Source: Bauldia litoralis (lineage in GTDB: Bacteria; Pseudomonadota; Alphaproteobacteria; Rhizobiales; Kaistiaceae). From it: a stretch of 64,000 bases of DNA. The position numbers were made by a program, and so were the translations under genes. Below the pieces are notes generated by a model. The model was not told the DNA's origin. It made no database searches and saw only the letters and a program-made list of their open reading frames with translations. Positions 16,995 through 25,602 of this stretch are shown here, in pieces (within the stretch, counting starts at the first letter, position 1; the number at the start of each line of letters is the position of its first letter). Location of the stretch: the NCBI RefSeq assembly GCF_900104485.1, contig NZ_FMXQ01000007.1, positions 267,737-331,736 on the forward strand. Reading direction: 5' to 3'.

Positions 16995-18076
16995 ATCTCA
17001 CCATGCCGTTTCGGCTGGAGCCAGTGCTCGATGAACCACGGCGGGGGCAGGCGGCCATTCGTCTGGCGGTTGGCGCCTGCGTCGCGTTGCTGGTGGGTGC
17101 CGCCCTGCTGCTGGCGTCCGGGTATGACCCGGTCGTTGCCTACTCGGCACTGGCGCGCGGCGCCTTCGGTTCGATGAATGCAATTTCGGGGACCATCAAC
17201 AAGGCGGTTCCGATCGGGCTTTGCGCCATCGGCATTGCCTTCGCCTACCGCGCCCGGCTCTGGAATATCGGCGCGGAGGGACAGCTTTATTTCGGCGCTT
17301 TCGGCGCCGCGGGCGTCGGGTTGTTCCTGCCACCGTCCACGCCGCCGGTCGTCGCGCTGCCGCTGGTTCTCCTGGCCGGGATGCTCGGGGGCGGGCTCTG
17401 GGCTTTCATCGCCGCTGCCCTCAAGGCCTACCGCGGCGTCAATGAAATCCTCACCACGCTGATGCTCAACTACGTCGCGATCCTCTGGGTCGCCTATCTG
17501 GTCACCGGGCCGTGGTCCGATCCCCTGGCCTACTCGTTTCCCTACTCCGCGCCGATCATCGCGAACGCCCAACCCGGTCGCGTGTTTGCCGGTATTCATC
17601 CCGGGATCATCGTGCTGGTCGCCGCCAGTCTCGGGTTGTGGTGGCTCGATCGGTCGTCGCGGCTTGGCTTCAACCTTCGCGTCGCTGGCGACGCCCCCCG
17701 CGCGGCCCTTTATGGCGGCGTGAACCACCGGACGGTCACCCTGGTGGCGCTGACCGGCGCCGGGGCACTCGCCGGGCTGGCCGGAGCGATCGAGATTGCC
17801 GGATCGACGACGCGTCTTCAGTCCGGGCTGTCTCCCGGTTACGGATTCATCGCGATCCTGGTGGCCTGGCTGGCGCAGGGGCGTCCGCTGGCGATCGTCT
17901 TCGCCGCGCTGATCTATTCAGGTCTTCTCAACGGTGGCTTTGCGCTTCAGGTGTCGAGCATTCCGCCAGCCACGGGCACGATTCTCCAGGCAGTCCTGCT
18001 TCTCTGCTTTCTTGCGGCGGCGACATTCGGGAAATATCGCATCCGACGGGTGCCAGCGTCTCAGGGCAGTCCATGA
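16991..18076 (+). CDS. BMP/nucleoside-type ABC transporter permease (YufP-like)
   Basis: A 361-residue polytopic protein. The family segment AFAYRARLWNIGAEGQLYFGA occurs at about residue 80 and NEILTTLMLNYVAI at about 150, followed by GVNHRTVTLVALTGAGALAGLAG. It overlaps both neighbours by 4 bp (ATGA), a strictly coupled cassette. With the second permease it forms the channel for the BMP ligand. Confidence 0.92.
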   Translation: MNLTMPFRLEPVLDEPRRGQAAIRLAVGACVALLVGAALLLASGYDPVVAYSALARGAFGSMNAISGTINKAVPIGLCAIGIAFAYRARLWNIGAEGQLYFGAFGAAGVGLFLPPSTPPVVALPLVLLAGMLGGGLWAFIAAALKAYRGVNEILTTLMLNYVAILWVAYLVTGPWSDPLAYSFPYSAPIIANAQPGRVFAGIHPGIIVLVAASLGLWWLDRSSRLGFNLRVAGDAPRAALYGGVNHRTVTLVALTGAGALAGLAGAIEIAGSTTRLQSGLSPGYGFIAILVAWLAQGRPLAIVFAALIYSGLLNGGFALQVSSIPPATGTILQAVLLLCFLAAATFGKYRIRRVPASQGSP

Positions 18077-18999
18077 ATCCCGAATTGCTTCTTGCCGCTG
18101 CGATCATCGCCGGCACGCCGATCCTCTTCGCCGCGCTCGGCGAGTTGCTGAGCGAGCGGGCGGGGGTGATCAATCTTGGCCTGGAGGGGACCATGCTGGT
18201 CGGCGCGGTCGCCGGCTTCGCCGCGACGACGCAGACCGGCTCAGCCTGGTTCGGAACCGCCTTTGCCGCCTTCGCCGCCGGTCTCTTCGGCCTGCTCTTC
18301 GCCTTCCTGGTCATCACCCTGCGGATGAACCAGATCGTCACCGGCCTGGCCTTCACCATTCTGGGCGGGGGGCTGTCGGCCTATCTGGGAAAGCCCTTCA
18401 TCGGCAAGCCGGTGGCGGATGTGATGGCCAAGCCGGACTTCGGTGCTCTCGCCGATCTGCCCTTCGTCGGGCCGGCCTTCTTCCGGCACGATGCCTTGGT
18501 CTATCTCGCCGTCATTCTTGCCATCGCTGTATCCTTCTACATCTGGCGGACGCGCTACGGACTGATCCTCCGCTCGCTCGGCGAAAGCCCCGATGTCGTG
18601 GATACGCTTGGCATGAACGTCACGCTTCTGCGCTACGTCTACGTGGTGGTCGGGACGGCATTTGCCGGGCTCGGCGGGGCGTATCTGTCACTCGTCTACA
18701 CGCCCTCCTGGATCGAGAACATGACCGCCGGGCGGGGCTGGATAGCGCTCGCCCTGGTGATTTTCGCCAGCTGGCGGCCGATGTGGCTGCTGGCGGGGGC
18801 CTATCTGTTCGGCCTTGTGGACGCGTTGAGATTTCGAATGCAGATCGGCGGGGACGCGCTCATCTCCCCGTACTTCCTCAACATGCTGCCTTACGTGGCG
18901 ACGATCGTCGTGCTGGTCCTGATGAGCAGCAACAGGTCACGCCTGAAGTTCGGCGCACCGGCCGCCCTCGGCACCGCCTACGATCGTGAAAGACGCTGA
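18073..18999 (+). CDS. BMP/nucleoside-type ABC transporter permease (YufQ-like)
   Basis: A 308-residue permease with the diagnostic ERAGVINLGLEGTMLVGA near residue 30 and RMNQIVTGLAFTILGGGLS near 80. The frame is open well upstream inside the preceding gene, but the ATG at 18073 gives the family length and a 4-bp ATGA overlap. An isochorismatase-like hydrolase gene follows 16 bp after the stop, so the imported compound may be the hydrolase substrate or its precursor. Confidence 0.92.
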   Translation: MNPELLLAAAIIAGTPILFAALGELLSERAGVINLGLEGTMLVGAVAGFAATTQTGSAWFGTAFAAFAAGLFGLLFAFLVITLRMNQIVTGLAFTILGGGLSAYLGKPFIGKPVADVMAKPDFGALADLPFVGPAFFRHDALVYLAVILAIAVSFYIWRTRYGLILRSLGESPDVVDTLGMNVTLLRYVYVVVGTAFAGLGGAYLSLVYTPSWIENMTAGRGWIALALVIFASWRPMWLLAGAYLFGLVDALRFRMQIGGDALISPYFLNMLPYVATIVVLVLMSSNRSRLKFGAPAALGTAYDRERR

Positions 19000-19015
19000 A
19001 ACGGAGAATGCTTCG

Positions 19016-19699
19016 ATGGAGTCCTATGTCTACGGCGTTCGTCGCGCCCTGCCGCCCGAGTTTCAGGAGTTCAACGACCTGAAGCACACCGCGATCCTCT
19101 CGATCGACATGCACCAGGGCCATCTGGCCGACACGCCGGATTGCCCCTGTCCGGCGCCGCGTGGCCGGGAGATCATCGCACCGGTCGATGAATTCCATGC
19201 CTCGGCCCGGAAAACCGGCGTACCGGTCATCCATATCCGCAGCGTCCTTCGCAAGAATGGCGTCGACGACATCAAGGGTGTCAAGTCGGCCTGGCGGATG
19301 ACGTTTCCGCTGCATGTCGGCGACATCCCCAATGCCGACGAGCATGCGATCGAGGGTAGCCGGTGGACCGAATTCGTCACGGAAGTCGGCCCGGACGATC
19401 TGGTTGTGAGCGGCAAGAAACGGCTGTCGCCGTTCTTCGCGACCGATCTCGACTTCCTGCTGCGCCAGATGGGAACGAAGGTTGTTGTCATCGATGGCGG
19501 CATGACCGATTGCTGCATCCTCAATGCGGCGTTTGATGCCAGCAACCTTGGCTATCGCGTCATCGTCGCACGCGATCTGGTGCGCGGCACGGACGAGCAC
19601 CTCGAGGATGCCGCGCTGGCGATGGTTTCGCTTCATCTCGGCCTCGTCATGGACGCGGCGGATATCGATGCGATGTGGCGGGACGGCGTCGCCGGCTAG
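19016..19699 (+). CDS. Isochorismatase-family cysteine amidohydrolase
   Basis: About 227 residues with the Asp-Lys-Cys triad of the family: D in ILSIDMHQGHL (about residue 30), K in VSGKKRLSPFF (about 128) and C in DGGMTDCCILNAAF (about 163). Relatives hydrolyse N-carbamoylsarcosine, ureidoacrylate, biuret, maleamate or nicotinamide, all nitrogenous small molecules. The ATG at 19016 has GGAGA at 8-nt spacing; a GTG at 18986 inside the previous gene is an alternative. As last gene of the BMP importer operon it probably releases ammonia from the imported or degraded ligand. Confidence 0.88.
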   Translation: MESYVYGVRRALPPEFQEFNDLKHTAILSIDMHQGHLADTPDCPCPAPRGREIIAPVDEFHASARKTGVPVIHIRSVLRKNGVDDIKGVKSAWRMTFPLHVGDIPNADEHAIEGSRWTEFVTEVGPDDLVVSGKKRLSPFFATDLDFLLRQMGTKVVVIDGGMTDCCILNAAFDASNLGYRVIVARDLVRGTDEHLEDAALAMVSLHLGLVMDAADIDAMWRDGVAG

Positions 19700-19872
19700 C
19701 GGTTTGCTGTCGTGTCGGAGGGGGGGCGAGGGCGGCGCGCGCTGCTGGACACGACCAGTCGCGGTCCTTCTCTGGAATTCATCAAAACGTCGCCTCGGGG
19801 ATACGTCCTTGTTACGCTCGTCCGGCATGTCCCGGTTCGCGTGAAATGCACGTGACCCCTGAGGAGCTTTCC

Positions 19873-21450
19873 ATGACGAAACTGGTTGCAGTGAGCCGCC
19901 GCGGATTCCTGGCGTCGGCCGGCGCCGCGGGCCTTGTTGCCGCGTCCGGCATCGCGATGCCGTTCTACTCCCGGGCCGCCGCCCGGCCGAGCTTCACCCA
20001 TGGCGTCCAGTCCGGCGACGTCGATGTCGAATCCGGCATGGTCTGGACCCGCGCCGACCGGCCGTCGCGCGTGATGTTCGAGGTCTCGACCCGCGAGGAC
20101 TTCGCCAACGCGGTGAAGCTTCCCTCGCTCGACGCGCTTCCGGAGAGCGACTTTGCCGTCAAGCGGCTCCTCACCGGGCTTTTCGCCGACCAGGACATCT
20201 TCTACCGGCTGACGCTGGCCGACCTCGCCGACATCAACGTCACCTCCGAGCCGATCGTCGGTCACTTCAAGACCGCGCCGGCCTCCCGCCGCAACGTCAG
20301 GTTCGTCTGGTCGGGCGATACCGTCGGCCAGGGCTGGGGCATCGACACCGACCGCGGCGGCATGAAGACCTACGCGACGATGACCAGGCACGCGCCCGAT
20401 TTCTTCCTGCATTCCGGCGACACGATCTATGCCGACGGCCCGCTCAAGGAGACGGTGGAACTGGCGGACGGCACGGTGTGGAAGAACATCGTCACGCCGG
20501 AGAAGTCGAAGGTCGCCGAGACCCTCGACGAGTATCGCGGCCAGTGGAAATACAACATGCTCGACGAGCATGTGCTGGCGATGAACGCGCAGATTCCGAC
20601 CTTCTTCCAGTGGGACGACCACGAGGTGGTCAACAACTGGTCGAGCGCCAAGGACCTCACCGGCGACGACCGCTACGCCGAGAAGAACATCCACCTGCTG
20701 GCGGCGCGCGCCGGCCGCGCCTTCCACGAGATGACGCCGATCCGCTACCAGCCGGCCGAGCCCGGCCGGGTCTATCGCAAGATCGGCTATGGCCCGCTGC
20801 TCGACGTTTTTTTCCTCGACCTGCGCAGCTATCGCGGCGGCAATGGCCCGTCGATGGAAGAGACGCTGACGCCCGAGGCGCGGATCCTCGGCGCCGAGCA
20901 GGTCAAGTGGCTGAAACGCGAGCTGGCCAACTCGCAGGCGACCTGGAAGGTCATCGCCTGCGACATGCCGCTCGGCCTTGTCGTCTGGGACAACTGGGCC
21001 GACAGCGCCGGCGCGGAAGCCGTCGCCAATGGCGACGACGGTCCGGCGAAGGGTCGCGAGCTGGAGATCGCCGATCTCCTCCGCTTCATCAAGAACGCCG
21101 GCATCACCAACACCGTCTGGATGACCGCCGACGTGCATTACACCTCGGCGCATTACTACGATCCGTCAAAGGCGCAGTTCCAGGACTTCGAGCCGTTCTG
21201 GGAATTCGTCTCTGGCCCGCTGCATGCCGGCACCTTCGGACCGAACGGCCTCGACATGACCTTCGGACCCGAGGTCAAGTATGTGAAGGCGCCGACGGAA
21301 GAGCAGGGCGCCAACCTGCCGCCGTCGATGGGGCTGCAGTTCTTCGGCATCGTCGACATCGACGGCCAGAGCGAGCAGTTGACCGTCCGCCTCATGGATG
21401 CCGACGACACCGAGCTCTACAAGGTGACTCTGGATCCGAAGCGCGGCTGA
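19873..21450 (+). CDS. PhoD-like alkaline phosphatase/phosphodiesterase, Tat-exported
   Basis: A 525-residue protein beginning with a twin-arginine signal (SRRGFLASAGAAG, residues 8-20) and a cleavage-like AAARPS near 37. The mature part opens with FTHGVQSGDVDVESGMVWTRAD, the PhoD N-terminal domain, and then the metallophosphatase core: VWSGDTVGQG, HSGDTIYADGP, WDDHEVVNNW and TADVHYTSAHYY. GAGGAGC precedes the ATG at 19873; the frame is open 198 bp upstream without a usable start site. It releases phosphate from phosphodiesters in the periplasm. No clear Pho box is visible upstream. The 173 bp before it otherwise hold nothing recognisable. Confidence 0.9.
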   Translation: MTKLVAVSRRGFLASAGAAGLVAASGIAMPFYSRAAARPSFTHGVQSGDVDVESGMVWTRADRPSRVMFEVSTREDFANAVKLPSLDALPESDFAVKRLLTGLFADQDIFYRLTLADLADINVTSEPIVGHFKTAPASRRNVRFVWSGDTVGQGWGIDTDRGGMKTYATMTRHAPDFFLHSGDTIYADGPLKETVELADGTVWKNIVTPEKSKVAETLDEYRGQWKYNMLDEHVLAMNAQIPTFFQWDDHEVVNNWSSAKDLTGDDRYAEKNIHLLAARAGRAFHEMTPIRYQPAEPGRVYRKIGYGPLLDVFFLDLRSYRGGNGPSMEETLTPEARILGAEQVKWLKRELANSQATWKVIACDMPLGLVVWDNWADSAGAEAVANGDDGPAKGRELEIADLLRFIKNAGITNTVWMTADVHYTSAHYYDPSKAQFQDFEPFWEFVSGPLHAGTFGPNGLDMTFGPEVKYVKAPTEEQGANLPPSMGLQFFGIVDIDGQSEQLTVRLMDADDTELYKVTLDPKRG

Positions 21451-21481
21451 CGAACGGCCACGGGTCTTTCGGAACAAGAAA

Positions 21482-21505
21482 GGATGGCGGGGTGACCCGC
21501 CATCC
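21482..21505. terminator. Bidirectional hairpin between convergent genes
   Basis: GGATGGCGGG (21482-21491), loop GTGA and the exact complement CCCGCCATCC (21496-21505) lie between the convergent PhoD-like and DUF2235 genes. No long U-run follows on either strand. Confidence 0.6.
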
Positions 21506-21517
21506 ACGCACCGTTTC

Positions 21518-22681
21518 TCAATCCAGAACGTCCGCCACCGCCGACAGGGATTGTGGACGGTAGAGTTCCTTTTCGGGAAGCGCGTTCGCGGGTTCCTTCC
21601 ACCGCTTTCGGGCGCTTTCGGAGACGTCGGCGACAATCCTCGGTCCGGCGCGCGGTCGCCGCGACATGAAATTCGTGATGCTGAAGCGCTTGGGCTTGCC
21701 GGTCAGGGCTGCCCGGTGATTGGCTGCGCTGCGGGCCGCGTCGAGCGCCTCCGCCCGGAACGCCAGGCCACTTTCCGCCGCGCCTTCGATCAGCCAGAGC
21801 AAGGCATCGCTCGACAGTCCGACCTCCTTCCAGCCGCCGCCGATGGAACTGTGATCGCCGGGAAACCATGTCTGCCGGAAGCGGACGCCGCGTCCATCGG
21901 CGAGGGCGGCGTGGTTCAGGTGATCGAGGTTCTTCCAGAGCCCGGGCTCGAATGCGCGCCGGTATTCGTCTAGAGCCAGTGCGTGGCGGGCGGCCCGCAC
22001 TGTGCTGCTGAGGGCGGCATCGTGAAACCGGTACCGGCCGTTGAACAGTCCGGAGATCCAGTAATGGTTCGGCAGCCCAAGGGCGCCGACCGTGTCCCAG
22101 ACTCCGAGATACTCGATTTGAAGGGGCTGCGTGCTCGTCACGTCGAAGCCGGGAACATTCTTCTCGCGCCACGTCAGATCGGCGTTGCTTAGGTAGATGC
22201 CGGGGCAGACGTCATTGCGGAGAGCGCAGGATTGCGCGGCGTCCGGGTGCGAATCCGCATCGCGTCCGCGGTAGAGCGCAATGGCTTCCCGAATCCGCCG
22301 GGCTCGCGATCGCTCGACGATGCCGCAGTTCCTGATCAGGCCGGCCAGCGACCGGGCGGTGTAGGCTCCCCGGGAAAAGCCGAGGATGTAGATCTGGTCG
22401 CCGGGATCATAGTTGAACATGAGGAAGCGATAGGCCTGTTCGACCTTGGTCATCAGGCCGGCGCCGAACGCACCGCCGAGCCAGCGGTCGAGGTTGCGGC
22501 CAACGGTCGTATTTCCCGATCCGACGCCTTCGTCGTACCAGACGATTTGCCGCGTGCCGTCTTCGGCGGTCGATGTCACGGACTCTGCGAACTTGACGAC
22601 GTTTGTCGGCTCCGCCGCGTCGAGACGGTTCCAAGTCCCATCGCAGCAAATGACAAGGCGCTTAAAAGAAGCGCGGCGCAT
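21518..22681 (-). CDS. DUF2235 / Tle1-like alpha/beta-hydrolase
   Basis: A 387-residue protein that begins MRRASFKRLVICCDGTWN and contains TNVVKFAESV, a GFSRGAYTARSLAGL nucleophile elbow (G-x-S-x-G, about residue 110) and an ETHxDVG-like region here reading HSSIGGGWKE. These are hallmarks of DUF2235, the catalytic fold of type VI secretion phospholipase effectors (Tle1), but many members are free-standing. No T6SS gene, VgrG or immunity-like partner is nearby. The ATG at 22681 has GGGAG 6 nt upstream; the frame stays open far upstream only because it runs antisense to the next gene. Confidence 0.88.
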   Translation of the reverse strand: MRRASFKRLVICCDGTWNRLDAAEPTNVVKFAESVTSTAEDGTRQIVWYDEGVGSGNTTVGRNLDRWLGGAFGAGLMTKVEQAYRFLMFNYDPGDQIYILGFSRGAYTARSLAGLIRNCGIVERSRARRIREAIALYRGRDADSHPDAAQSCALRNDVCPGIYLSNADLTWREKNVPGFDVTSTQPLQIEYLGVWDTVGALGLPNHYWISGLFNGRYRFHDAALSSTVRAARHALALDEYRRAFEPGLWKNLDHLNHAALADGRGVRFRQTWFPGDHSSIGGGWKEVGLSSDALLWLIEGAAESGLAFRAEALDAARSAANHRAALTGKPKRFSITNFMSRRPRAGPRIVADVSESARKRWKEPANALPEKELYRPQSLSAVADVLD

Positions 22682-22831
22682 GGGTTGCTCCCGACAAACA
22701 AAAACAATCATAACGCGAGTCGCAGAGGAAACAACAGCGGCTTGTTGAGGTCCCACTGGTTGTCGTACTGCATCGTTTGACCCGGCCCCGGCGAGGTGCC
22801 ATGGCAGAGGGGTCAGAGATCGAGGCTGCCG

Positions 22832-24946
22832 ATGAACCGCCCGTTGCCGACCCCCATCGGTCATTCCGCGTGTCCCCATGACTGTCCGTCGACCTGCGCG
22901 CTGGAGGTCGACCTGATCGATGGCGGCATCGGCAGGGTTCGCGGGTCGAAGGATCTCGACTACACGGCCGGGGTGATCTGCGCCAAGGTGGCGCGCTACG
23001 CCGAGCGGATTCACAATCCGAACCGATTGCTCCATCCCCTTCGGCGCAAAGGGGAAAAGGGCAACCCCGACTGGCGCGATGCCAGCGCATGGGAGCGGAT
23101 CGGCTGGGACGAGGCGCTCGATATCGTCGCCCAGGCCTTCCTCGATGCAGAGGCGAAGGACGGGGCCGAGGCGGTGTGGCCCTATCACTATGCCGGCACG
23201 ATGGGGCTGGTGCAGCGGGACGGCATCCACCGGCTCCGCCACGCGAAGCGCTACTCCCGGCAGTTCGACACCATCTGCACCAACCCGGCCTGGGCCGGCT
23301 ATGCGGCCGGCACCGGGCGACTGGCCGGTCCCGATCCGCGCGAGATGGCCAGGTCCGACCTCGTCGTCATCTGGGGCACCAACGCGGTCGCCACCCAGAT
23401 CAACGTGATGACCCATGCGATCAAGGCCCGGAAGGAGCGCGGGGCGCGGATCGCGGTGATCGACGTCTACCGCAACGAGACGATGAAGCAGGCCGACATC
23501 GCGCTTTGCCTGCGGCCCGGGACCGACGCGGCGCTGGCTTGTGCGGTAATGCATGTCTGCTTCCGCGACGGCCATGCGGATCGCGACTACCTGGCGCGCT
23601 ATACGGACTGCCCGGAGGAGCTGGAGGCACACCTGGCGACCCGGACGCCGGAATGGGCGGCGGAGATCACCGGGCTTGGCGTCGACGAGATCGAGGCTTT
23701 TGCCCTGGCGGTCGGCACGACGAAGCGGACCTATTTCCGGCTCGGCTACGGCTTCACCCGGTCGCGCAACGGCGCGGTGTCGATGCATGCCGCGTCGTCC
23801 ATCGCCGCGGTCACCGGCGCCTGGCAGCACGAGGGCGGCGGGGCCTTCCACACCAACGGCGCGATCTTCAACCTCGACAAGAGCCTGATCGAGGGCCACG
23901 ACCGTCTCGACCCGTCGGTTCGGCGGCTGGACCAGTCGCGCATCGGCGCGATCCTTTGCGGCGAGCCGGAGGTGCTGTTCGGCGGTCCGCCGGTGACGGC
24001 GATGCTGATCCAGAACACCAACCCGATGTCGGTGGCGCCGGAGCAGGACAAGGTGCGCGCCGGCTTCGCCCGCGACGACCTGTTCGTCTGCGTCCACGAG
24101 CAGGTCATGACCGAGACGGCGGCGATGGCCGATATCGTGTTGCCGGCAACGATGTTCCTCGAACACGACGACATCTACCGGGGCGGCGGCCACCAGCACA
24201 TCCTGCTCGGGCCGAAGCTGGTCGAGCCGCCGGGCGAATGCCGCACCAACCACGCGGTCTTCGCCGGCCTTGCCGACCGTCTCGGCGTCGACCATCCGGG
24301 CTTCGGGATGAGCGAGCGCGAGCATATCGACTGGATGCTGCAAAAATCGGGGCGGGGGACGCTGGCCGATCTCGAGACAGCGAAGTGGATCGACTGCCAG
24401 CCGGACTTCCGCACGTCGCATTTCCTCGACGGTTTCGGCCATGCCGACGGCAAATTTCATTTCAGGCCGGACTGGCCGCGTGTCGATGCGCCGAACAATG
24501 GCCCGATGGGACCGTGGCAGGGACTGCCAGAGCTGCCGGATCACTGCACGGTGATCGAGGAGGCCGACGGCGCCCATCCGTTCCGGCTGGCGACCTCGCC
24601 GGCGCGCTCCTTCCTCAATTCGAGCTTCAACGAGACGCCGTCGTCGCGGGCCAAGGAGGGCGGCCGGCCGGAGGTGATGATCCATCCGGAGGATGCCGCC
24701 GGGCACGGCATCGCCGATGGCGGGCTGGTGCGGCTCGGCAACCGCCGGGGTGCGGTGACGCTGCATGCGCGGCTGTTCGACGGCGTGCGGCGCGGCGTGC
24801 TGGTGTCGGAAGGCGTGTGGCCGAATGCAGCTTTCGCCGACGGCAAGGGGATCAACACGCTGACCGGCGCCGACCCCGTGGCGCCGTTTGGCGGCGCGGC
24901 CTTCCACGACAACCGGGTGTGGATCGAGGCGGTCGCGCCGGCCTGA
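22832..24946 (+). CDS. Molybdopterin-dependent oxidoreductase (DMSO reductase superfamily)
   Basis: The 704-residue protein starts with a 4Fe-4S motif (CPHDCPSTC plus a Cys about 30 residues later), followed by WERIGWDEALDIVAQAF and a long Mo-bisPGD domain with IWGTNAVATQ, MLIQNTNPMSVAPEQ and TETAAMADIVLPATMFLEHDD. The C-terminal domain carries LATSPARSFLNSSFNETPS, typical of the cofactor cap. There is no Tat signal, so it is probably cytoplasmic. The ATG at 22832 follows GAGG at 6 nt; a GTG at 22796 is possible. Partner iron-sulfur or membrane subunits are absent, as is common for this stand-alone branch of unknown substrate. Confidence 0.9.
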   Translation: MNRPLPTPIGHSACPHDCPSTCALEVDLIDGGIGRVRGSKDLDYTAGVICAKVARYAERIHNPNRLLHPLRRKGEKGNPDWRDASAWERIGWDEALDIVAQAFLDAEAKDGAEAVWPYHYAGTMGLVQRDGIHRLRHAKRYSRQFDTICTNPAWAGYAAGTGRLAGPDPREMARSDLVVIWGTNAVATQINVMTHAIKARKERGARIAVIDVYRNETMKQADIALCLRPGTDAALACAVMHVCFRDGHADRDYLARYTDCPEELEAHLATRTPEWAAEITGLGVDEIEAFALAVGTTKRTYFRLGYGFTRSRNGAVSMHAASSIAAVTGAWQHEGGGAFHTNGAIFNLDKSLIEGHDRLDPSVRRLDQSRIGAILCGEPEVLFGGPPVTAMLIQNTNPMSVAPEQDKVRAGFARDDLFVCVHEQVMTETAAMADIVLPATMFLEHDDIYRGGGHQHILLGPKLVEPPGECRTNHAVFAGLADRLGVDHPGFGMSEREHIDWMLQKSGRGTLADLETAKWIDCQPDFRTSHFLDGFGHADGKFHFRPDWPRVDAPNNGPMGPWQGLPELPDHCTVIEEADGAHPFRLATSPARSFLNSSFNETPSSRAKEGGRPEVMIHPEDAAGHGIADGGLVRLGNRRGAVTLHARLFDGVRRGVLVSEGVWPNAAFADGKGINTLTGADPVAPFGGAAFHDNRVWIEAVAPA

Positions 24947-24948
24947 AT

Positions 24949-25602
24949 TCAGTCGCCGAGCGACATCAGCATGCCGGGCGGTTCGCTCGGCGCCTCAGAA
25001 AACCTGACCAGCTCGTCGACGACGCGAACCTCCTCGCGGGCGACCAGCGCCAGCGCCCTGGGATAAAGCTGGTGCTCGGCGGCAAGGACTCGTTCGCCCA
25101 ACGCATCGGCCGTGTCGCCCGGCAGCACCGGCACGGCCGCCTGGGCGATGATCGGGCCATTATCCATCGCGGCGCGGACATAGTGGACCGTGCAGCCGTG
25201 CAGCTTGACCCCGGCATCGAGGGCGCGGGCGTGGGTGTTGAGGCCGGTGAAAGCGGGCAGCAGCGACGGGTGGATGTTGATCAGCCGGTCATGCCAGCGA
25301 TCGACGAACTCCTCCGACACCAGCCGCATGAAGCCGGCGAGGCAGATGAGGTCCGTGCCGGCGGCTTCCAGTCGCGCGGTCAGCGCCGCCTCGAAGTCGG
25401 GCTTGGTGTCGAACGCCTTGTGATCGACGACGTCGGTGGCAAGACCCATGTCGCTCGCCCGCTTGAGGCCGGGGGCCTCGGGCCGGTTGGACAGGACCAG
25501 CGAGATCTCGGCCGGGTAGTCGGGCTCCATCGAGGCCGCGATCAGCGCCGTCATGTTGGTGCCGCGGCCCGAAATCAGGATCGCGGTCCGCCGACGAGCC
25601 AT
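24949..25602 (-). CDS. purN: Phosphoribosylglycinamide formyltransferase
   Basis: A 217-residue cytoplasmic enzyme of de novo purine synthesis that transfers the formyl group of 10-formyl-THF to GAR. Seen: the N-terminal ILISGRGTN phosphate loop, the catalytic NIHPSLLPAFTGLNTH segment (Asn and His) and AAVPVLPGDTADAL (catalytic Asp). The start ATG shares a base with the purM stop (TGATG), so it is translated after purM. Convergent with the molybdopterin oxidoreductase gene, only 2 bp between stops. Confidence 0.96.
   Translation of the reverse strand: MARRRTAILISGRGTNMTALIAASMEPDYPAEISLVLSNRPEAPGLKRASDMGLATDVVDHKAFDTKPDFEAALTARLEAAGTDLICLAGFMRLVSEEFVDRWHDRLINIHPSLLPAFTGLNTHARALDAGVKLHGCTVHYVRAAMDNGPIIAQAAVPVLPGDTADALGERVLAAEHQLYPRALALVAREEVRVVDELVRFSEAPSEPPGMLMSLGD

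Noticed and set aside
19700..19872. Pho box upstream of the PhoD-like gene.
   Set aside because: No pair of CTGTCAT-like direct repeats could be found.
21518..24907. A single 1129-codon minus-strand frame spanning the DUF2235 gene and the molybdopterin oxidoreductase.
   Set aside because: Only the 387 codons after 22681 match a protein family; the rest is an antisense frame that is open because of GC-rich codon use in the opposite gene.
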